The notes: generated from the sequence alone by a model not told the origin. DNA of 64,000 nucleotides from Cymbomonas tetramitiformis (GCA_001247695.2 LGRX02029324.1:23685-87684); one strand, 5' to 3'; shown: positions 35,494 to 46,925, numbered from the stretch's first letter. A program made the numbers and translations.

Positions 35494-35568
35494 ATGACAT
35501 GACATGGTATGACATGTATGACAGGTATGACATGTATGACACATATGTCATCGGTCATAACCCTGACA
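35494..35568 (-). repeat. Element 2 5' LTR, 5' end piece
   Basis: The first 75 bp of the LTR on the minus strand start TGTCAGGGTTATGACC at 35568. The LINE separates it from the rest. Confidence 0.9.
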
Positions 35569-37568
35569 CCGTCATGGCTCCCTTGGGTCCTGGACTAGGT
35601 GGAGTGCAACCATCACTGTATCATAAATCTCACACCCGAGGGGGCAAGCTTGTATGATTACGCCCTTAAGCAAGCGACATTCCAACATCCAAAACACACT
35701 TCCCAGCCTCGTATACCCGAGTTGACATGTATGGTGGTGCGCACAGGCACACGCAAATGTAATGTGCCGGCTTCGTTCTTCGCAGCGCAGAAGCCCTTGT
35801 AAAGTGCAAGGCAATACTTGTCAAGCTTTACTCGGGTGCAACGATGGATGAAAAATCACTTACGTGGTGAAATCTAATAGCAGGGAGTGCGGAGCAACAA
35901 CATAGAATACCCATATTGCCATGCTGTTTCAATTACATGTACGTTAACACCTTATGTCAGCTTATGTCGGCTGTCCGAGGCTGCTGCCTCACTCATACCG
36001 TCCTACAAAAGTCATAGTCAGAGATTGCCGTGGTGAATCCACATGGCAGCGTTTTGTGTACTCTTGAGTAGTATGATCTCGTAGTGCTCTTCGCTAACAC
36101 ACAAGTTGCAGCGAGGAAGGCGTCATTAAATTGAACCTTGGAGAACGCTTGTTTGAAGTAAGCGGTCTTCAAGGTAGAAAAATACAACAGCAAGGCGAAT
36201 GTGCAAACGGTCATAAAAGTAGCTGAATCTGTGCATGGACGAGTTTATTACGGCACTATGATTATGGTCGGGCTCGCCACGATGATTGCAAGAATTCGTA
36301 TCCAAGCCAAGGCACATTTACTTGTCAAGAGCTGAGTGGAGTTTTCTTGCGTCATGCCCCGACTTTTTTCTCAGCATCATAGTATCCTACGGCTGTACCT
36401 TGTGCTTTCCCCACAGGGAAACCTCTGACTGACGTCCTGTCCTGGCCGTGGACATATTCACGTGTAATGTATGAAAGCCTTGCTGAAGATATCTGTCAAC
36501 AGCTTGAAGGCGAATACAGTGGATATGGGAACAAAAATAACCCTCAAAGTTGTTGAACACTCACGGCATATAGTGAGGAGCGATTTGGTCAGGAAGTTGG
36601 TAAAAAAAAAAGCCTATTGGAGTGACGAAGTAAATGGTTCCGGTATGATTTCGCCCAACACGAAAGCGAATCGTGCCTGGTAAGGCGGCTCACATCTAAA
36701 CTACTTTCCCTCCGACCCTCCAAACCCTCGTAGTAAACTTTTGGCATGTTCGTCATCCATCCCTGCCTTGTATTCTTGTAACCTTCGCAGGTCATTTTCT
36801 GACACTTGCACACTATTGTTTTGTAGAGATCTATTAACGTCTATGGTGGTAATGGCAATGACTGCGCACCCAAACGCGAAAATAGCTGCGGCTTCCAGGT
36901 TGGATTTCGGATAAATCATATCCGTGCTTTGTGCTTGACCTGTTCAGGTCCGAAGTTACCTCGAGAGTATACGAACGCGTTCTTCGTTTGTGTGCGCGTG
37001 GGAGAATACCTTTCCACTTGGGGGGAAATGGCACATGTAACAAGTGTCGCTAATGTAGAGCTGGAAGAGCCAGTTCTTTCAGTATTCTGCTTCTCGGTTG
37101 CTATCTGTGCAAATAAACCCCACAGGAATCCCGTTTCTATTGCTCCACAACTGGTGTCACACCCGCACCCAAAGGAATGCGGATGGAGGAGAGTTGGAGA
37201 GATGGAGACATAGAGCTAGACGGTAGGCACGGTAGGCCTACTGTACCCGACTGTTGAATTTTAATTTCATGATCTGCTCACATCTTGCATTTCTATTTAC
37301 TACCAATAACGACAGGGCACTCATTTCGAGAGTCGTGCGCCACGCCGCGCCGTGCAGCTGTCTACGATTTCGATAGGTATCTGGCGGGCGGGGTTTCGGT
37401 TCAGAAAACTGGAGAAAAACGGGAGTTCTCATCTATTCTGAAGGCAACTCAGTTCTGAATTCTTTCTCAAGTTCTCAGTTCTCATCACTTCGGAATTCAT
37501 CCTCTTGATCTAGAGATCATCGTTAGGTGTAAAACACAAACACCCACGCAGCATATTTTCGTCACAGT
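35569..37568. other. Intergenic region upstream of TRM7
   Basis: This is the first host sequence beyond the transposon pile. I find no protein I can assign. Short ORFs (for example 35599-35802 and 36471-36683) have no recognisable motif; spliced exons of another gene cannot be excluded. Confidence 0.4.
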
Positions 37569-40500
37569 ATGGGAAAGGCATCGAAAGATAAGAGGGTATT
37601 TGGCTCCCCTTATTGTCGGTTTGCTGGGTTCATAGCAACTTAGCATTGTTTATTCCACACTAAGGTTGAGACTGTTTGTCATGCAGTGAACTCGTGAACA
37701 ACTCACGGGGATCTTTGGGCTTCAGGATATATATTACCGGAAAGCGAAGGAAGAAGGTTGGCGCGCCCGGAGTGCATTCAAATTGTTGCAAATTGACGAA
37801 GAGTTTAATATTCTTCAAGGTAGACAAGCTCGAGCTTTGTTTTGCAATATTTTTCCGCTAAATGCGCCTCCCTACGTGAGGATTCGATATGATATGACAA
37901 GTTTGTTGCGCGCTGACCACATAACGCCGCTCTCTCGCTCCCTCCCTCTCTCTCTGCGCGTATACTTCACTGCAGCTTGTGACTTGCCACATCAAGCACT
38001 TGACGGTTTTTCTGCTCTTGTTGCTCCCTGCGAGAACCGCATTCTGTATCTTATTGGCCTGCTGCGGAGCAGTTATCAGTGTCTTTCAACGAGGCAAAGC
38101 CGTTCATGTAGATTCACTTTCTGCTTATTTGTTGACTTGTTGGCTACTCCTGATAACTGCTTCGACTGAGTTCACACACCCCACACTAAACGACGTCCCT
38201 TTCCTTGTTATTGGCTTCACTGTATTTCCGCGTATCAAAGCAATTCTTGTATCTCCTTCTCTTTGCCTCGACTGCATGTGCACATCTCAAAGTACAACGT
38301 GCGTCTCCTTGTTCTTACCTCGACCATATTCACGCACTTAAAAACACTACTATATTCTGAGATTCTGCACGGGGTTCAGGGTGCCACCGTGTTGTTGACT
38401 TGTGTGCAGCGCCAGGGAGTTGGAGTCAGGTGAGCTACAGTTTCTGAACTGTCACTTCATCTCCAGTTCTTGCCTTCACGTTGCAGTCTGAACCTCCACG
38501 CAGACACAAGTCTCCGCACGCACGTCTGCGGGCAAGTTGCGCGTATATGGCAGCCATCACGGCAACACTTGTTTTGAAATCGTTCAAAGCCGGTGACCTG
38601 AAGTGGCGACATTTCTTTCAGGTTTTGAGCCGCCATTTATATCTCCCAGCAGTGGCCGCCGGGAAAACTGGGTTAGTATTCGTATCACCAGCATCTATGC
38701 CTATGCCCTGACTTTTCCCTGCTTGACCAGTTTTTGTGCTGTCTTTATCCTGGGTGGTTTCAGTCTTGTTCGCCTTCATATGATGGCGACTTATACGAAT
38801 CAGCCGACTTAGACACGGGGTGTCCATCCCCTGCTTTAACGGCCCGGTTCCTCCCGAGAAAATATAGATCCTCTTCCGTTTAGAAGACGTTTTTGTGGCA
38901 GGGATGAGCTTCCGAAGCTGGTGGCGGTGGATCTACAACCGATGGCTCCCCTCGAGGGCATCATCGAAATTCAGGTAACTCCAGTTCGCGAGAGGGTACC
39001 AGCACCGAAACCCTGCTTCGTCCTTTCCTGCTTTGGTCACCGCTTTTCACCATATCTCCCATACTAAGTTTCTAAGGGTCCTCCTGTGCGCCCGCTGCAG
39101 GGGGACATCACAAGCACCAGCACGGTAGAGGAGGTGCGAAACTGGCCTCAAAACTAGGCTCGGATGAAAAGCCTTTCTGACTGTGCCGTTTTCGTCGCTT
39201 GGAAGACGGTACACCGCGTTGCGCCAGCTCCAAATATCCTCGTTTTTCATTTGACTTGGCCAGTAGCTCGCTCCATTCCCCTCTGCTGCCTTCCTATCAC
39301 AGCCGATTCGGCAAGCAAGTAGTCTGATAATTCGTTTACTTTAAATGATCGAATAGGGTTTGCGACTTGTTCTCGTGCCTTTTGTGCGCGTAGTGTCCAC
39401 CTGTGCTTGCCAGAAGAAGTGTGCCAATGAGCACATCCCACACACTGCCGCCAATAAATTCAACGTTGGGCGGGAGCTTGTCTTGCAGGTGATCTCGCAC
39501 TTTAATGGGCATCTGGCGGATCTGGTCATTTCTGACGGCGCCCCCGATGGCAAGACCTCGCACCTCCCCACCACCACCTTGTTTGTTGTTTGTGTGAAGC
39601 ATATTATTGTTGCCAGTTGCCCACGTCTAGCTAGAAAATGTGTAATCTTTTCGTAGTCTTTTTCGCTATGGGTAGCTGACACCTTTCATCATCTCAAGTT
39701 CTCGATAACAAGCTTGACGATTCTGGTTTAACTTTTGACTTCTTAGCTGAGGTGGTTCGAAAGCTGAGAAATCCTTTCAGGCATCCTCATATCCACCACG
39801 TACCCCCGCTTTGTGCCGTTTCTACCACCGCACTTTGTGGAGCAGCATATTGAATGCTGATTATTGGACAGTGCACTGGCTGTACACTTCCATGCATCTT
39901 AAGCCCTTGTTAATAAGAACCTTCGGCCAGCTGGAGGGTGGAGGTGACACTCCTCTGAACACGCCTCGAGGCTTAATATCTGTTTGAAACTGGTTGAGGG
40001 TTGTCTGCAGTAACCGGCTTACACGACATGGATGAGTTCGTGCAGTCCCAGCTTATCTTAGCAGTGCGTATTTTGCTCCATCTTGCACCGGCAGTGCTCT
40101 GCGCGCTCAGGGGCCAAGCAGTACTCGCGAGGAGTGTACCACGCCACCGATCACGCGCGCTCAGGGGGCGACGCGGTGCGCTGAGGGGGGGGGTTGCGTG
40201 CCCCTGGTCACGCGCGCTCAGGGGGCGACGCGGTGCGCTGAGGGGGGGGGTTGCGTGCCCCTGGTCACGCGCGCTCAGGGGGCGACGCGGTGCGCTGAGG
40301 GGGGGGTTGCGTGCCCCTGGTCACGCGCGCTCAGGGGCGAAGCAGTGCTTGAGGTGTTTCTGTTTTACTGGTCCTTTATAGTTCAAGCATTGTTTTTTTC
40401 AAGCTTGTTTTTCCACGGTAACCGTAAAAACCACTTTGGTAAGACGATGATCATAGGTTTGGCAGTGAAACCGGTGGGTTATTGCGCTTGCGTGTTGGGC

Positions 40501-43087
40501 ACCGCAGACATACTGACCGTGTCTTTGCCCACGTTGTTGCAGGGCCTGACGGTTGTCACACACGTGTTGCGTCCTGGCGGGTCTTTTGTGGTAGGTTTTC
40601 TCTACGGTTCTCATTCACGACTTTTGCACATATTTTCATTGGCATATAAAGATGTCATATACCCATATGCCTCGCATGTGTCGCGGGCGGGGCTGCGATA
40701 TGCGCTGCATGTGTCGCATGCGCCGCGTTTGTTGCTGGCCGCGCTGCAATATGCGCTGCATGTGTCGCAGGTGGGGCTGCAATTTGCGCTGCATTTGTTG
40801 CAGGCAGGGCTGCAATATGCGCCAGGTGTGTAGCAGGCAGGGATGCAATATGCGCCGCAGGTGTCGCAAGCCGGGCGGCGATATGCCCTGCATATGTCGC
40901 GGGGAGGGCTGCGATATGCGCTGCATGTGTCGCAAGCAGGGCTGCGATATGCGCTGCATGTGTCGCAAGCGGGGCTGCGATAAAGTATGCCCTGCATGTG
41001 CTGCAGGCAGGGATGCGATATGCGCCGCACGTGTCGCGGGGAGGGATATGCTGTGTAGTGTCGCAGGCAGGGATGTGATATGCCCTGCACGTGTCGCTGG
41101 CTGCGCTGCAATATGCGCTGCATGTGTCGCAGTCATGGCTGCACTGCAGTATGCGCCGGGTGTGTCGCAGGCAGGGATGCACTATGCCCTGCATGTGTCG
41201 CAGGCCGAGATATGCGCCGCACGCGTCGCAGGCGGGGCGGCGGTATGCCCTGCATGTGTCGCAGGCGGGGATGCAACATGCGCTGCATGTATCGCGGGCG
41301 GGGCTGCGATATGCCCTGCATGCATCACAGACGTAGCGGCAATATGCGCTGCAGGTGTCGTAGGCGGATCTGCGATATGTCCCGTATGTCTCGCAGGCGG
41401 GGCTTCGATGTGTCCTGCACATGTCGCAGGCGGGGCGGCGATATGCCCTGCATATGTTGCAGGCGGGGCTGCGATATGCGCTGCATATGTCGCAAGCAGG
41501 GCTGCGATATGCCATGCATGTGTCCCAGGCGGGGTGGCGATATGTGCTGCATGTGTCGCAAGCGGGGCGACAATATGCGCCGCACGTGTCGTTGGCGGGG
41601 CTGCGATATGCGCTGCATGTGTCGCAGGCGGGTCGCGATATGTGCTGCACGTGTCGCAAGCGGGGTTGCGATATGCGCCGCACGTGTCGCAGGCGTGGTT
41701 GCGATATGCGCTGCATGGGGATTTTCATGCCAACGAGATCACTCTTGTTCTATGCGCATGATGTATTGTTGTATTAAGATTTTGATACGCATGCCTCGAA
41801 CCCTGCATTTTAGTTGGTGTCCATTCATCTTCGCAAGCAATTTGACATTTTCAGCCAGTAATTGGAAGCAGCGCAACGTTTTCATGACTCTTGGAAGTTC
41901 TTGCAGGCAAAGATTTTCCGGGGAAAGGACATCGGACTGCTCTACGCCCAGGTATATTCCAAAAGCTTCCTAATCCTGTCTGGGGTCTTTCCACTCACTA
42001 GAAGCATGCGCATGTGAAACTGCCTTCATCCGACGACTCCTTTTACCGCTTTTCGGTGTGGCGTGTGCTGTGCGGGCCTTGTGTGCTGAGCATGCGACCT
42101 GCGCATGGCCTCCTCCTCTCATCTGCAAGCTGATAATCAATGCGTTGTTGAGACCTTCCTCTCGCGCGGTGAGGCTGAACAGTGCAAGATATTCTTCCCG
42201 GAGGTGCACTGCGTAAAGCCCAAGAGCAGCCGCAACTCAAGCATTGGTGTGCCCACAACGTCCACTCGCTGATTGAGGGGGGTCTTAACGTTGACCCTAT
42301 GATTTTGTTTGATTGGTGCCTATTGTGGTCACTGGCTTTCGCTGGAGAAGATATGTGCGATCACTGATAACAATTCCACGTGCAGCGAATCAATGTCCAA
42401 GTAATACGTTTGGGTGCAACGCATTCCTTGATGAGATCTCTTCTTGGGGAACGGTTAAAAGACCCTGAGCAATTTGTGGGTGTCTGAGTGCAGAGGCCTT
42501 CATTGTGTGCCAGCACTACACGCCAGTGGAGGGAATGCATCCAGGAGCACTCAACCAAGTGTTGGACCAACGCCACGCGGATGCTAGCTCTGGTGGGATC
42601 AAGCCGTGTTGCTGACCTGAGAAGCCACGTCCGTAGCCGTGAATTTGCTTGCAAACTTGCACTTCAGGGAAAGACTGCACGTCACTGCTTCGGGCAAATT
42701 TGAGAGTGCTCGGGAGGGCTTCGGGCTTACTAGAGATTGCATGGGAGGGCTGCACACAAGTTTTCGATGGCATACATCAAAAGGTTTTTGTGATCTTTGA
42801 CGGCAAGGTTTTTAAAGACGGGAATCCTTTTTTACTTATGGAATATTGCTTGTGCAGGAGCTTCTCCTGAACAGAGTGTAGGAGGCATCGAGGAGATTTT
42901 GGTCCCATTCCTGGCATGTGGCGATCTCAGTGGCTACGACGCCGATCAATCGTATCCTTTGGAAGCTTCCCAGGAGGGAGCAAAACCATACGTGCCACTT
43001 GAACCTGTGCAAGCGCCCATAGCACCACCGTATAAGACTGCAATCGCCTTAGAGCGAAAGTTACATTCAGCACCACAAGCAAGATAG
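37569..43087 (+). CDS. TRM7: tRNA 2'-O-methyltransferase TRM7/FTSJ1, 13 exons
   Basis: The enzyme methylates the 2'-OH of positions 32 and 34 in anticodon loops, using S-adenosylmethionine. Exons: 37569-37595, 37726-37819, 38380-38429, 38622-38671, 38902-38974, 39101-39133, 39489-39549, 40011-40063, 40543-40590, 41907-41951, 42183-42246, 42494-42592, 42858-43087. Together they make 927 nt, 308 residues, with every phase agreeing. Signature motifs are MGKASKDKR then [20 protein letters not shown], the SAM site [72 protein letters not shown] and [16 protein letters not shown]. The K-D-K-E catalytic set (Lys in SAFKL, Asp in SDGAP, Lys in AKIF, Glu in IEAF) is complete. All introns are GT-AG except intron 7, which has a GC donor (39550). 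The gene looks intact and host-owned. Confidence 0.95.
40151..40345. repeat. 57-bp GC-rich tandem repeat in TRM7 intron 8
   Basis: About three and a half copies of a 56-57 bp unit start TCACGCGCGCTCAGG at 40151, 40208, 40265 and 40321, each with a long G run. It lies inside intron 8 (40064-40542). The period is near a multiple of three, which creates false ORFs. Confidence 0.85.
40672..41716. repeat. 33-bp minisatellite in TRM7 intron 9
   Basis: About 30 diverged copies of a unit like GGGCTGCGATATGCGCTGCA followed by TGTGTCGCAGGCG. It fills most of intron 9 (40591-41906). Because 33 is a multiple of three, all frames stay open for long distances and give Cys/Arg-rich (CDMRCMCR) or Ala/His-rich ORFs of up to 369 codons on both strands. 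These are by-products, not genes. Confidence 0.92.
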
Positions 43088-44033
43088 AGTTGACGAACCT
43101 TGCCATGTACTTTCGACATTAACATAGGTGGCATTTTTCATGAATGTTCAATATCCAATGGAATCGGTGCGAACCACGAGTCTTAGTGTGCCGAACCCTT
43201 GGTGCACTTGATTCATGTTCTAAGCAGCCTGGCCGTAAATTATAGTATTCCCTCGGGCTTACCACCATGCATTGTGTGATTTGTACCAAGCAACGGAGGC
43301 ATTTGATAGTTAAACCGGACTGTGACAATCACGACGCGTGTCCCGGAGCGACGGGGTATGCAAGGCTAAGCAACCTGACCATACATTTGGTTACATCAAT
43401 CGTACCCCTGGAGCTGTGCCTGAAGTATCACACTGCCTGTTTCACTGGCCGTATGACTTCCTATAGCAGGATGTATGACCGATGACCGGTCCTGAACCCT
43501 AAACCCGTAAGTCCGATATAACGGGCAAGTCTGTGATCAAGTACACACATTCTGAGAAACAGCCTTGCGCAAGTATATTTAGTTTGTCCGGTCTGACGGA
43601 TATTCCTGGCAGGTTTGGACCGACGCACGTTTTATTTAGCCACTGCGAATTAGCCATGATTGGCTAAACGTCGACGCTTGGGATGGAGTGATGGGTTCCG
43701 CTAGGAGTTGAGCGCGCGAGCGGTATGGCCTGGCTGTGGATTTTCGGATGATTGGATTTATGGGGAGCTACGGTATCTAGCGTGCATTTATACGCGTTGC
43801 ACTATCATTGGGTTGGTTGAGATCGTTGCGTCGTCACACCGCTGTTCCTGCGCGAGCCATTAAAATCCCACATGAATCCGTTCAAGCAATGTCACCATCA
43901 GCTTTGCGACACTCCTCGACAACCCGTACCTGACCGGTGGGCGCCCCCGCCGTTCAATTGTCCGTACAATTATCCCCCCACTCCACCCCTATAGTCTCTT
44001 TAACATGGTGTCCAATAGATCTTCAACGAGCGT
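43088..44033. other. Intergenic region downstream of TRM7
   Basis: No gene is recognised. GC-rich CGCGCGAG and TATTTAGCCACTGCGAATTAGCC words near 43635-43725 have no known meaning to me. Confidence 0.4.
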
Positions 44034-44471
44034 ATGGCGCCACGCAGGCACTCACTAGCGACATGTTTTTACGATGCAGCGACGAGACACGTTGTGACGC
44101 CCAACACTTCGGTGACGACAGGCGTACCAGTAGCTAATTCCGCTACCGCGGTTTTCGTGGCTATTGTGAAAACTTTGGCACGCGACCGTTTTGACGAGAG
44201 CGTCGCCAAGCACGTGATCCGTAAATGCTTTCGAGAGAAGCACGAGCGGTTCGGCGGAAATGAGAACAACACGTAAATGCTACTATTGGTCAAGTTGGTT
44301 CCTACGATCAAGGAGGCATTCATAGCCAAGGACGCTTTGTTCGCTTCACTTTTCGACCTCGAGGACGTCACCACTTCCGTCCGTGGTGAGGCCAACAAGC
44401 TGCTGTTCTCCACACTGGAGCTCATCTTCAATCCCACGTCACCCGTAGCAGACTGGCTGGGGGTAGGATAA
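44034..44471 (+). pseudogene. Unidentified ORF pair in one frame separated by a single stop
   Basis: 44034-44276 (80 codons) and 44277-44471 (64 codons) are in the same frame, separated by a TAA with an ATG directly after it. The combined sequence looks protein-like (AVFVAIVKTLARDRFDESV, then LVKLVPTIKEAFIAKDALFA). I do not recognise the family. It could be a decayed gene or an exon fragment. Confidence 0.35.
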
Positions 44472-45007
44472 TGATTGGGGAATAGATTGGTGCTAAATGG
44501 GGAATAGAAATTCTGTCCATTTCTGGGGAATATATTATATGTCACATCGACATGCCATCTATCGTTTGTACTATCAATTATGAACTATCACTACTGTAGG
44601 TGTCCACCGCTCGTGTCCACCGCGGAGGTTCAGCGTGTGCAATATTTTGCGTCTGGCACACCCCCTTCTTGTAAACAATTTATTTGCATGTAGCATGAAG
44701 CATAATTTTTTCCACCATTCGATTCTAAAGCGTTTGTATTCATTAGGTGAATACCTTTCGTTTGAGCTATCGATTGGCCCCATCCGCAACCGCATCAGCT
44801 TAGCATTCAGTCGCGACTGCAAGCTAAGTTGGTGCGGTGTGAGATGGTTTCAACCACTTGCGGCTTTGCAGCCGGAATAGGGGTTTTCGTGAGATTCTTC
44901 TCACGAAACTTGGCAGTGATATTGTTCATAGCAATATCAGTGCACCCTCAAGAGCATATGGCAAGCCGTTGAGTATATTAAAGATGGCCGCGTGCTGGCA
45001 TGATGCC
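44472..45007. other. Intergenic, no gene seen
   Basis: A GGGGAATAGA word is repeated three times near 44476-44530. The ORF at 44635-44880 has no recognisable motif. Confidence 0.4.
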
Positions 45008-45392
45008 TTTTGGGTTTGAAACCCAAACCCAAACATGCCAAACAGCGAAGGGCTTCCCGTGAGTTCAAGCGCACGTAACTTTGCAAAATATATTGATCAG
45101 ATGTATACAATTCACATTTCTGAAGTGCAAGGTTTGCGATAGCTTGTGCGCGAAGTTGACATATTATTTCTTTGACCCAGATTTATGAGTTTGAATAGCA
45201 CGCTAAAATCTGTGTCAAAGAAATAGTTAAACCATTTTGCGCACAGACTTTCTTAGACCTTGTGCTTCGAATATATCAAAGATACATATCTTGGCAATAT
45301 TTCTACGCAGTTACGTGCGCTAGAACGCACGGGAAGCCGTTTGCTGTTTTAGCATGTATTGGGTTTGGAAACATTCGAACCCAAGCCCAATA
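45008..45392. repeat. Large foldback repeat
   Basis: Left arm about 45008-45191 and right arm about 45192-45392 are diverged reverse complements. Centre-proximal parts (ATTTCTTTGACCCAGATTT versus AAAATCTGTGTCAAAGAAAT) and outer parts (CAAACCCAAACATGCCAAAC versus GTTTTAGCATGTATTGGGTTTG) both match. A third partial copy of the arm follows to about 45560. It has the form of a MITE or foldback element; I see no target duplication. Confidence 0.65.
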
Positions 45393-45637
45393 GATCTGCC
45401 AAAGAAATAAATTGATGGTTTTGCCAACAAGTTATCTCAGGCCTTGAGCTTCTGAGAACTGAAATATATATGTCTTGTAAATATTTGTGCATAGTTTCGC
45501 GCGCTATAACGCACGGGAATTACTTTTCAGTTTGGCATGTATTGGGTTTGGGTAAACTCGAACACCAACCGACACCTGCAGAAGGTCGGTTTCGTTGGCC
45601 ACCGTGAAGGTGGCAGCTCCCACTCCCATGACTGAAA

Positions 45638-46849
45638 TCAAGAGAATGAAGGAAAGAAGGAACGGCATCCCCCATAAGCCCGCGTGGGCGGGGAAGCCCC
45701 ACGGAGGCTTTCCGCAGCCGTGGCTGCGGGGAGCTGGTCAGCAGAGCTGAGTTCAGCGGTCGGGATGTGAACACAGAAGATCCCCGAAGTGAGTTGTAAG
45801 CTGTCCTTTTGAAATCGAGCACCACCAGGCCCAAGTGGGCAAGGTGGTTCCACAGCAGAAAGCAAGTCAACCGAAGACTGCAAAGATTCCGAAAACACCG
45901 AAGAACTTAAACAAGCGGATTTCCACGGCGGTTTGAGCATTGAAGAAAGAGACAATAGAACCCGATCATCCGGCGGCCAATCACGGATGCCCAGAGAGCC
46001 AAGCGGCGAATCCGAAGCAAAGAGATCTCCAGTGGACCGACGGGCGGTGGCTCCGGGCTCAACCAGGCCCCTGTCACCACCGCCCACGGCAACCAGAGAT
46101 GCCGTAGCACTGGCCAGTAGAGAGCAACAAAGCACTGAAGACATTAACGCACACCGGAGAAAGCCTGGCGGAGCCCGCGGACGGCACACCGGAGTCAGAC
46201 TGTCCGGCGATGCTCCCCCGTCATCAAGGTCAGAGTCAGAGCCATGCCCAAGAGTGCCGAAGGAGCCAAAAGCCACCCGCTGCCCGCCGTCGGAGTCATC
46301 GTCAGAGCCGTGGTCATTGTCAGAGCCTTCAGAGTCAACGTCAGAAGTCTCGATCCTCATGCCAGCAAACAGCGGAGCCGGTGCAGAGTCGCCAAGCTGG
46401 AGTGATGGGACAGAGCCAGGCAGGCCGAGAGAGCCAGGGATAACCACTGGCGGGTCACGAGCCGCAGGCACACCACCAGCCACGAGTGCAGAGGGATCCC
46501 GAACCGCAGGCGTTGGCGGAATCGAGCCCCGCGTTCCCGAGTGGAACGTGGCCAGACCAAACTGAGCCACGCCGTCATCGTCAGTCGCCGCATCCTGAGC
46601 GGAAGCCGCCGCATCCTGAAAGTGCCGTAGAGATGTGGGCTCAGCCGTCACAAAAGAATGTGCCGACAGCTCGCACACCTCTGGGCGACCCTCCATCGTG
46701 CAGAGTGACTCGAAGGCATGCTCATCCCCAGCGTCATAGAACCGCTGGAAACGAACAGCCAAGCAGTCAGTCTCATAGTCCTCGACTGCACCACAATAGT
46801 GGGCAGACTGAGGACCGCCGTTGGGGCATTCAGCATGCCAGTGCTTCAA
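45638..46849 (-). CDS. Hypothetical protein or terminal exon, Ser/Asp-rich
   Basis: 403 codons are open on the minus strand with no clear ATG start (TTG is used), and TTCTAG lies just upstream, so this may be an exon entered at a splice acceptor. The beginning is Cys/His-containing (HWHAECPNGGPQSAHYC). The middle is acidic and low-complexity (SEGSDNDHGSDDDSDGG). An opposite-strand ORF of 210 codons (45933-46565) is a shadow or an alternative. I do not recognise a family. Confidence 0.3.
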   Translation of the reverse strand: MKHWHAECPNGGPQSAHYCGAVEDYETDCLAVRFQRFYDAGDEHAFESLCTMEGRPEVCELSAHSFVTAEPTSLRHFQDAAASAQDAATDDDGVAQFGLATFHSGTRGSIPPTPAVRDPSALVAGGVPAARDPPVVIPGSLGLPGSVPSLQLGDSAPAPLFAGMRIETSDVDSEGSDNDHGSDDDSDGGQRVAFGSFGTLGHGSDSDLDDGGASPDSLTPVCRPRAPPGFLRCALMSSVLCCSLLASATASLVAVGGGDRGLVEPGATARRSTGDLFASDSPLGSLGIRDWPPDDRVLLSLSSMLKPPWKSACLSSSVFSESLQSSVDLLSAVEPPCPLGPGGARFQKDSLQLTSGIFCVHIPTAELSSADQLPAATAAESLRGASPPTRAYGGCRSFFPSFS

Positions 46850-46861
46850 ACACTAGAACAA

Positions 46862-46925
46862 GGTTTTTGCTTAAGTTTGCTTAAGTTTTCTTAAGTTTGC
46901 TTAAGTTTGCTTAAGTTTGCTTAAG
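46862..46925. repeat. 11-bp tandem repeat
   Basis: About six copies of TTGCTTAAGTT, one with TTTC instead of TTGC. It lies just upstream of the minus-strand ORF. Confidence 0.85.

Larger units (their letters stand above)
1..35568 (-). mobile_element. Element 2: nested Ty3/gypsy chromovirus (outermost element, left end outside window)
   Basis: This minus-strand LTR retrotransposon carries three later insertions. Reading down the minus strand: 5' LTR start at 35568; LTR 35568-35494, then a LINE (35493-28287), then LTR 28286-27738; leader and gag-pol 27737-18988; element 1 inserted at 18987-8632; the rest of the internal region 8631-7922 with a polypurine tract; 3' LTR 7921-7624, then a CACTA-like insertion (7623-161), then LTR 160-1, still unfinished at the window edge. 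The parts were joined by matching each broken end with the intact copies in element 1. The 5' and 3' LTR segments look identical by eye over the 160 bp at 1-160 versus 27891-28050, so the insertion is young. The base just outside the 5' LTR is 35569; its target duplication partner lies beyond the window. Confidence 0.9.

Noticed and set aside
36471..36683. Possible Ty1/copia RNase H fragment (HIVRSDLVRKLVKK)
   Set aside because: Resemblance is limited to a few residues, and no neighbouring copia domains are present.
40001..40381. 126-codon ORF beginning [13 protein letters not shown]
   Set aside because: Only its first part is real, as TRM7 exon 8 (40011-40063). The rest is intron and G-rich tandem repeat.
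40652..41973. Long Cys/Arg-rich and Ala/His-rich ORFs (up to 369 codons) on both strands
   Set aside because: They are produced by a 33-bp minisatellite whose period keeps every frame open, and they lie inside TRM7 intron 9.
45933..46565. 210-codon plus-strand ORF opposite 45638-46849
   Set aside because: Both strands are open because of GC-rich, repetitive composition. The plus-strand product is low-complexity without motifs; the minus strand is slightly more protein-like.
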